From the NCBI GenBank assembly GCA_023405135.1, contig JAEXYZ010000115.1:1-10377 (forward strand): a DNA stretch of 10,377 nt, given 5' to 3'. This stretch comes from Bacillota bacterium (lineage in GTDB: Bacteria > Bacillota > Bacilli > Bacillales_A > Planococcaceae). Made by a program: the position numbers and the translations under genes. Under the pieces are notes generated by a model. That model saw only the letters and a program-made list of their open reading frames with translations, had not been told where the DNA came from and made no database searches. Below are positions 5,699-10,377 of the stretch, piece by piece; the first letter of the stretch is position 1; each line of letters begins with the position of its first letter.

Positions 5699-7237
5699 AT
5701 GAGTGAAATCATTAGTGAAAATAGACATGGCATTTTAAAAGAAACCATTAATCAAGGTGGTCATCCAAATTATCATGAAAAAAATGCTCAACAAGGAAAA
5801 TTATTTGTTCGGGATCGTTTAAAACTATTGTTTGATGATGATTTACAAGTGGAAGATGGAGCATTTGCAAATTGCTTCGCAGGAGATTTACCAGCAGATG
5901 GTGTCGTAACAGGAATCGGTAAAATTCATGGGCGAACAGTTTGTGTCATGGCAAATGATTCAACAGTTAAAGCTGGTTCTTGGGGAAAACGAACAGTGGA
6001 GAAAATTATACGAATACAAGAAACCGCTGAAAAATTAGCGTGTCCATTACTGTATTTAGTAGATTCCGCTGGGGCACGGATTACGGATCAAATTGAAATG
6101 TTCCCTGGTCGAAGAGGGGCAGGTCGCATTTTTTATAACCAAGTGAAATTATCTGGGAAAATACCTCAAATCTGTTTGCTATTTGGTCCATCTGCTGCTG
6201 GAGGCGCGTACATTCCAGCATTTTGTGATGTTGTCGTAATGGTAGAAGGAAATGCATCGATGTATTTAGGATCTCCACGTATGGCAGAAATGGTCATCGG
6301 TGAAAAGGTAGATTTGGAAACGATGGGTGGAGCAAAAATGCACTGCTCCATTTCTGGCTGTGGCGATGTTTTAGCTAAAACGGAAGAAGAAGCAATTACC
6401 TATGCCCGTAAATATTTAAGCTACTTCCCAAATAATTATCGTGAGAAAACAGCAGAAGAAACTCCAAAACTACCAGCTAATTTTGAAAAAACGATTGAAG
6501 AAATTATACCTAAAAATCAAAACGTTCCTTTTAATATGTATGATGTTATTGATCGAATCATTGATGAAGGTTCATTTTGTGAAGTGAAGAAGCTATTTGC
6601 TGCAGAAATTATTACAGGTTTAGCTCGCATAGATGGGCAAGTAGTTGGAATCATCGCAAACCAACCTCGGGTAAAAGGTGGCGTGCTATTCCATGACTCT
6701 GCCGATAAAGCAGCAAAATTTATTAGTTTATGTGATGCCTTCCATATCCCACTGATCTTTTTAGCTGATGTGCCGGGCTTTATGATCGGGACACAAGTTG
6801 AAAAAGCAGGCATTATTCGCCATGGAGCAAAAATGATTTTTGCCATGAGTGAAGCGACAGTGCCAAAATTAACGGTCATTGTACGAAAAGCGTATGGGGC
6901 AGGTTTATATGCAATGGCAGGTCCTGCATTTGAGCCGGATTGCTGTATTGCACTAACAACTGCTCAAATTGCTGTTATGGGACCTGAAGCTGCTGTTAAT
7001 GCTGTATATGCGAACAAAATCGCGCAATTACCGAAAGAAGAGCAGGCTACATTTATACAGGAAAAACGCGATGAATATAAAGAAGAAATCGATGTATACC
7101 GCCTTGCTTCGGAATTGATTATTGACGATGTTATAGAACCAAATCAATTAAGAGAAGCATTGTCTACACGCCTGCAAGCCTACAAGTCAAAATATTTACA
7201 GTTTTCCGATCGTAAACATGGAGTTAGTCCAGTTTAA
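5699..7237 (+). CDS. yngE: Acyl-CoA carboxyltransferase (beta) subunit, YngE-like; methylcrotonyl- or propionyl-CoA type
   Basis: This 512-residue protein has both crotonase-fold halves of a biotin-dependent carboxyltransferase. It moves CO2 from carboxybiotin on the carrier to an acyl-CoA. The N half (about 25-260) contains D-S-A-G-A-R-I-T-D and the oxyanion-hole segment G163-P-S-A-A-G-G-A-Y. The C half contains D-V-P-G-F-M-I-G-T-Q and Y399-G-A-G-L-Y-A-M-A-G. The stretch F-P-G-R-R-G-A-G-R-I-F-Y-N-Q is closer to methylcrotonyl-CoA carboxylases than to typical PccB, which supports the leucine pathway. Substrate cannot be settled by reading. AAGGAGG ends 7 nt before the ATG. In B. subtilis the homologue follows yngG and yngF. 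Here it follows the carrier gene after a 155-bp gap. It is the last gene of the cluster and is followed by a terminator. Confidence 0.88.
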   Translation: MSEIISENRHGILKETINQGGHPNYHEKNAQQGKLFVRDRLKLLFDDDLQVEDGAFANCFAGDLPADGVVTGIGKIHGRTVCVMANDSTVKAGSWGKRTVEKIIRIQETAEKLACPLLYLVDSAGARITDQIEMFPGRRGAGRIFYNQVKLSGKIPQICLLFGPSAAGGAYIPAFCDVVVMVEGNASMYLGSPRMAEMVIGEKVDLETMGGAKMHCSISGCGDVLAKTEEEAITYARKYLSYFPNNYREKTAEETPKLPANFEKTIEEIIPKNQNVPFNMYDVIDRIIDEGSFCEVKKLFAAEIITGLARIDGQVVGIIANQPRVKGGVLFHDSADKAAKFISLCDAFHIPLIFLADVPGFMIGTQVEKAGIIRHGAKMIFAMSEATVPKLTVIVRKAYGAGLYAMAGPAFEPDCCIALTTAQIAVMGPEAAVNAVYANKIAQLPKEEQATFIQEKRDEYKEEIDVYRLASELIIDDVIEPNQLREALSTRLQAYKSKYLQFSDRKHGVSPV

Positions 7238-7252
7238 GTAGATATTAATAAA

Positions 7253-7287
7253 AAAGGGGGACCAAAAATATTTTTGGTCTCCCCTTT
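7253..7287. terminator. Bidirectional intrinsic terminator between convergent genes
   Basis: AAAGGGGGACCAAAAA (7253-7268) pairs with TTTTTGGTC-CCCCTTT (7271-7287) with only one bulged T (7280). The result is a long stable hairpin. On the minus strand the stem is followed by a run of six or more T, and on the plus strand by a shorter T-rich stretch. It ends the catabolic cluster in one direction and the phosphatase gene in the other, and looks stronger for the phosphatase. Confidence 0.88.
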
Positions 7288-7322
7288 CAATTTATAATGT
7301 ACTAAATATTAATTGTTTGACC

Positions 7323-8952
7323 TTAACGAGCAGCTTTTAGCATATCTTGAGAAATGAAGAATTGTTTATCGTTATAAACAGCAACTGATTTAAACTCATA
7401 CGTATCGACTTTACCGTTTTGCTTATTTTCAACGGAAATAATATTTTTATTTTCAGGAATTTTTACAATTTGTTTATTATTTTCAGCAACAAAAACTGGG
7501 TTATTTTCATCGCTTTTATCAATTGATGTTTCATATCCAAGCTTTTCAAAAGACTCTTGTGCATTTACAAATAGATTGCTAGTTAATTTGTTTAAATCAA
7601 AGTTCATCGCTGCAGCCATAGTGTGAGCTAAATCTGTATTATCAACTAATCCAGTTGGGTTTGATGGGCCATATGAATATAAGAATACATCGTCACCAGT
7701 GTGTCCACCTGTAGTAAAACCAATATTAGCGCGCTGTGATAATAATTGAACCATTGTTACTGCAAGTTTTTCACTTTCTTTTAGCTTTGTAATTTCTTCA
7801 GATGTTGGATTTGTTAAACCATAAAGTGCTGCTACCTCTAGTAAGTTTGATTTATCTTCTTTTAATAAACTTAATGCACCTTCAACAGTCATTTTCGCCT
7901 TTTTCAGTGGCTCGATATAAGCTGAAACTGGAGTTTTATCATAAGTTGAATTTGTATTCGTATTGCCAATTGTGATACCGCTGTTACCATGGTCAGTTAC
8001 AGCAATAACTAATGTATTAGGATTTTTTTCAGCAAATTCCAATGCTTCCTTTACAGCATCGTCAAATGCTAGAAAATCAGAAATCATACCGATTGGATCA
8101 TTAGCATGAGCTGCCCAGTCAATTTTACTACCTTCAACCATTAAGAAGAAACCATCTTTATCTTTACTTAATGTTTGAATTGCTTTATCTGTCATTTCAG
8201 CAAGGGTAGGCTCATTTGGTTTTGTCGTTTGACGATCAAAATCATAGGCTAAGGCAGCTGGTGCAAAGCTTCCCCAAATTTTATTAGCATTCGTTGAAAG
8301 TAATTCATCACGATTTGACACATAGTCATAGCCTTTTTCTTCAATCGTTGTAAGTAAATTTTCACCGTCTTTACGAGTTTCCTTTAAAGAATTGTACCCA
8401 CCGCCAAGTACAACATCGATGTTTTGATAAACTTGCTGTTCTCCAATATCATCATAGTTACTACGGCTTATTACATGAGAGGAGAAGCCAGCAGGTGTTG
8501 CATGTTGAATTTCAGATGTGGAAATAATTCCCGTTGCTTTACCAGCAAGCTTAGCACCTTCTAAAACATTAGCTACTGGTTTAAATGCATCTTCTTCTGC
8601 AACAGGATCTACACCAGGTGTTGTTACAAGAGAAGGTAGAACTCCTACATAACCACTATTTGATTTGTTGCCAGTTGCAAGAGCAGTTGCAGCAGGAGCG
8701 GAATCTGTGATTGCTGATTCTGCAGAATATGTTCTAACTGCACCTGTTAAAATACTATCTAATGCTAAACTTTCACCCTTGTACCAGCGAGAAATTGTAC
8801 TAACATTATCACTGCTGCCATCCATTACTAGCATAATAACATTTTTCGCTTTTTTATTATTAGATTTAACAGTTTTTGCTTCAGCATCACCCGAAAGAAA
8901 CTAATGAGCCTACTAATGCATACGAAAGCCATTTTTTTCTTAAATTTTTCAC
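7323..8952 (-). pseudogene. Secreted alkaline phosphatase with a one-base frameshift at the end of the signal peptide
   Basis: The gene starts well: AGGAGG (8965-8960), a 7-nt spacer, GTG at 8952, and a signal peptide beginning M-K-N-L-R-K-K-W with a hydrophobic core A-L-V-G-S-L-V-S-F-G. TGA (8889-8887) then interrupts it. The catalytic body continues in another frame, open from 8900, as G-D-A-E-A-K-T-V and onward. Removing one base between 8903 and 8887, for example one G of GGG, gives a 542-residue protein with an A-E-A cleavage site. The body keeps M-D-G (metal ligand Asp), T-D-S-A-P-A-A-T-A-L-A-T-G with the phosphorylated Ser (84 in the repaired protein), A-T-P-A-G, V-E-G-S-K-I-D-W-A-A-H-A-N, T-D-H-G-N and G-G-H-T-G-D. 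The last 50 or so residues look like a beta-rich extra domain. Starting at the internal ATG (8834) would give 503 residues without export. It may be a true pseudogene, a sequencing error or, less likely, a +1 recoding site. Confidence 0.85.
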
Positions 8953-9008
8953 AATATTACCTCCTGAATAATTTTAACTTCTCTACTAAAATATCAAAAT
9001 ATTATTAA

Positions 9009-9061
9009 AATATAATGGAGTGTATGGAAAGATTATGTTAAGAATGTTAATAATAGATTAA
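9009..9061 (-). promoter_or_regulatory. Candidate PhoP-activated promoter of the alkaline phosphatase gene
   Basis: Read on the minus strand there are four TTAACA-like hexamers: TTAATC (9061-9056), TTAACA (9050-9045), TTAACA (9041-9036) and TTTCCA (9030-9025). Their offsets are 11, 9 and 11 bp. A -10-like TATATT (9014-9009) follows 10 bp after the last one, and no good -35 box is present. B. subtilis PhoP binds repeated TT(A/C/T)A(C/A)A hexamers with about 11-bp periodicity just upstream of the -10, so the layout fits phosphate-starvation induction. The predicted leader is about 50 nt. Two of the four repeats are exact, and the outer two are weaker. Confidence 0.55.
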
Positions 9062-9167
9062 AATGGTAAAATATATTTCAAAATATGAGAGTTGGAGCAA
9101 TACAAGGGGATATAAATAAATAGAATCAAGGGTCAGTATAAGTATGAGATTAATAGGGGGTGTATGG

Positions 9168-10100
9168 ATGTTAAAGGTATATGCCATAATGGTGTTGACA
9201 ATGCTTCTTTGGGGAGCCAATGTGTCTCTTATAAAACTGCTTATTAATGATATTCCACCATTAGTAATGCAAGGTACGAGAATATTTGTTGCGGGCATTA
9301 CGTTATTTATTATTTTATTAGTTTGGAAGAAGCAGATCATCTACAAAGAAATGCCTTGGAAGTGGCTGTTGCTAGCCTGTTTCTTAGGGGTTGTTGCACA
9401 TCATTCATTATTAGCAACTGGTATGCAGGAAACGACTACAATTAAAACTTCCCTTATTTTAGGGTTAGCACCGTTAATAACAGCTATTATTGCAGTGTTA
9501 ACTCGCTCTTCCTCATTAACAGTCATTAGCTTTTGTGGTTTTGTCATCGGCTTTGTTGGAATCGTTGTAGCTGTAGTTGATAATGTGTCGGAAGTGTTTA
9601 ATGTTGTAGCAGGGGATTTCCTTGTTTTAGCTTCGATTATTGCACAGGCAATAAGCTTTTTTGTTATTCGTCGTATTACTTTAACGATCCCTCCATTAGT
9701 CGTTACAGCATACTTATTAACAATTGGCTCGTTATTTTTAATGGTAATTAGTTTAATTACGAATCCAGCATCCTTTAAAGTATTTGCAAATTTAGATGTG
9801 ACGTTATGGGGCATATTTATTTTTTCAGCAGTGTTCGCAACTGCTATAGGACATAGCATGTACAATTCAATGATTAAAAAAATTGGCACAGCAGAAACGG
9901 CAATATTTACAAACTTAAGCACAATTTTCGCGTTAATCGGCGCAGCGGTTATTATAGGCGAAGAAATGCACATGTCACAAGTGGTTGGCTGTTTATTAAT
10001 TGTAATTGGCGTTTTAATCGGTACTGGTGGAATCGAGGAATGGATTCGAAAGAGAAAGCAACATAGACACGAAGAACAATGCACAGGTACAATCACATAA
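9168..10100 (+). CDS. EamA/DMT-family transporter (ten transmembrane helices)
   Basis: This 310-residue integral membrane protein has two EamA repeats of five helices each. The first opens with M-V-L-T-M-L-L-W-G-A-N-V-S-L-I-K, the usual W-G-x-N/S-x-x-x-x-K signature of drug/metabolite exporters. The second begins near V-V-A-G-D-F-L-V-L-A-S-I-I-A-Q-A. It ends with E-E-M-H-M-S-Q-V-V-G-C-L-L-I-V-I-G-V and a charged cytoplasmic tail (R-K-R-K-Q-H-R-H-E-E). The family exports amino acids, drugs and other metabolites, and the substrate is not predictable. The ATG at 9168 is chosen because the G-rich site GGGGGT (9156-9161) stands about 7 nt before it. An in-frame ATG at 9144 has no ribosome binding site. 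It is divergent from the phosphatase gene with 215 bp between them and appears to be a single-gene unit. Confidence 0.88.
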   Translation: MLKVYAIMVLTMLLWGANVSLIKLLINDIPPLVMQGTRIFVAGITLFIILLVWKKQIIYKEMPWKWLLLACFLGVVAHHSLLATGMQETTTIKTSLILGLAPLITAIIAVLTRSSSLTVISFCGFVIGFVGIVVAVVDNVSEVFNVVAGDFLVLASIIAQAISFFVIRRITLTIPPLVVTAYLLTIGSLFLMVISLITNPASFKVFANLDVTLWGIFIFSAVFATAIGHSMYNSMIKKIGTAETAIFTNLSTIFALIGAAVIIGEEMHMSQVVGCLLIVIGVLIGTGGIEEWIRKRKQHRHEEQCTGTIT

Positions 10101-10106
10101 CAAAAG

Positions 10107-10143
10107 AAATTCGCTACCTTTTTTTGAGGGGTAGCGAATTTTT
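10107..10143 (+). terminator. Intrinsic terminator after the EamA gene
   Basis: AAATTCGCTACC (10107-10118) pairs perfectly with GGTAGCGAATTT (10130-10141) around an 11-nt loop, and the stem is followed by further T residues. It starts 7 bp after the transporter stop codon. Confidence 0.88.
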
Positions 10144-10170
10144 AATGTTGGCTGAGAGCGTGAGAGACGG

Positions 10171-10377
10171 GGAAGTGCCTGAAAAATGGGTCAAGTGATC
10201 AATAGGTTTGGCAAGCGCCTGAAAGAGGAGGAGAGTGCCCGAAAAACTGGCCAAGCGCCCAAAAAAAGTTGCAAGCGCCCGAAAGTGAGGCCAAGCGCCC
10301 GAAAAAAGTTGCAAACGCCCGAAAGATTGGCCAAGTGCCCGAAAAAGGTTGCAAGTGCCCGAAAGATTGGTCAAGCG
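10171..10377. repeat. Tandem array of 20-bp units with a 40-bp higher-order period, running off the window
   Basis: Ten full units begin at 10171 and every 20 bp thereafter, and an eleventh is cut at 10377. From 10251 two variants alternate: CCAAGCGCCCGAAAAAAGTT and GCAAGCGCCCGAAAGATTGG. The shared core is AAGYGCCCGAAA. Units near the left end are degenerate, and those at 10191 and 10211 have lost parts of the core. A possible decayed unit lies at 10151-10170. The boundaries form small palindromes, TTGGCCAA and TTGCAA, in turn. The array is richer in GC than its surroundings. No credible ribosome binding site or gene is present in 10144-10377. The minus-strand open frame through it arises from the repeat itself. 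The function is unknown. Confidence 0.9.

Noticed and set aside
6517..6879. 120-codon minus-strand frame inside the carboxyltransferase gene
   Set aside because: It is opposite conserved carboxyltransferase motifs and has no start signal. It is a shadow of the real gene.
8932..8939. Poly-A tract early in the phosphatase gene as a phase-variation switch causing the frameshift
   Set aside because: A length change there would put the downstream sequence into a frame with TAG stops before the catalytic body. The indel must lie between 8903 and 8887.
9401..10096. 231-codon open frame on the minus strand opposite the EamA gene
   Set aside because: It is fully antisense to a convincing ten-helix transporter, has no ribosome binding site and resembles no family. 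It is a composition shadow.
10114..10374. 86-codon open frame on the minus strand through the 20-bp repeats
   Set aside because: Three 20-bp units make 60 bp, so a stop-free repeat yields a 20-residue repeating peptide automatically. It starts with TTG without a ribosome binding site and overlaps the terminator of the transporter gene.
10171..10377. CRISPR array
   Set aside because: Repeats are contiguous 20-bp units with graded divergence and no unique spacers, and no cas genes are visible.

Overview
The window looks like chromosomal DNA from a low-GC Gram-positive bacterium of the Bacillaceae/Planococcaceae type (Bacillus, Lysinibacillus or Solibacillus). The evidence is AT-rich coding sequence, strong AGGAGG-type ribosome binding sites, a gene set matching the Bacillus subtilis yng acyl-CoA catabolism cluster, and Bacillus-style regulatory sites (a cre-like site and a PhoP-box-like array). 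The genus is an inference.

Left edge (1-~125): the end of an IS30-type insertion sequence whose transposase begins at position 19 and runs leftward out of the window.

Region 138-7287, plus strand: a TetR-family regulator followed by five catabolic genes: acyl-CoA dehydrogenase (yngJ-like), AMP-forming acyl-CoA ligase (yngI-like), biotin carboxylase (yngH/accC-like), a 70-residue biotin carboxyl carrier protein (yngHB-like) and acyl-CoA carboxyltransferase (yngE-like). In B. subtilis this set is linked to the leucine/isovaleryl-CoA route (dehydrogenation, then biotin-dependent carboxylation of the enoyl-CoA). There the order is yngJ-I-H-HB-G-F-E. Here yngG (HMG-CoA lyase) and yngF (enoyl-CoA hydratase) are absent, and a 155-bp non-coding gap lies where they would be. 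A perfect 16-bp palindrome (886-901) between the regulator and the dehydrogenase is the likely TetR operator. A full-consensus cre (CcpA) match lies inside the tetR gene. The cluster ends at a bidirectional terminator (7253-7287).

Region 7323-9061, minus strand: a secreted alkaline phosphatase. Its ribosome binding site, GTG start and signal peptide are in one frame and its catalytic body is in another, separated by a one-base frameshift at about 8887-8903. Upstream is a four-copy TTAACA-like array with a -10 box, which resembles a PhoP-activated promoter.

Region 9168-10143, plus strand: an EamA/DMT-family ten-helix transporter with a strong intrinsic terminator.

Right edge (10171-10377): a tandem array of 20-bp units that alternate in two variants (a 40-bp higher-order period), continues past the window and encodes nothing recognisable.

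No CRISPR array, tRNA, rRNA or defence system is visible. The catabolic genes form an ordinary pathway. The most informative oddities are the missing yngG/yngF pair, the frameshifted phosphatase behind an apparently intact Pho-type promoter, the cre site inside tetR, and the 20/40-bp repeat array.
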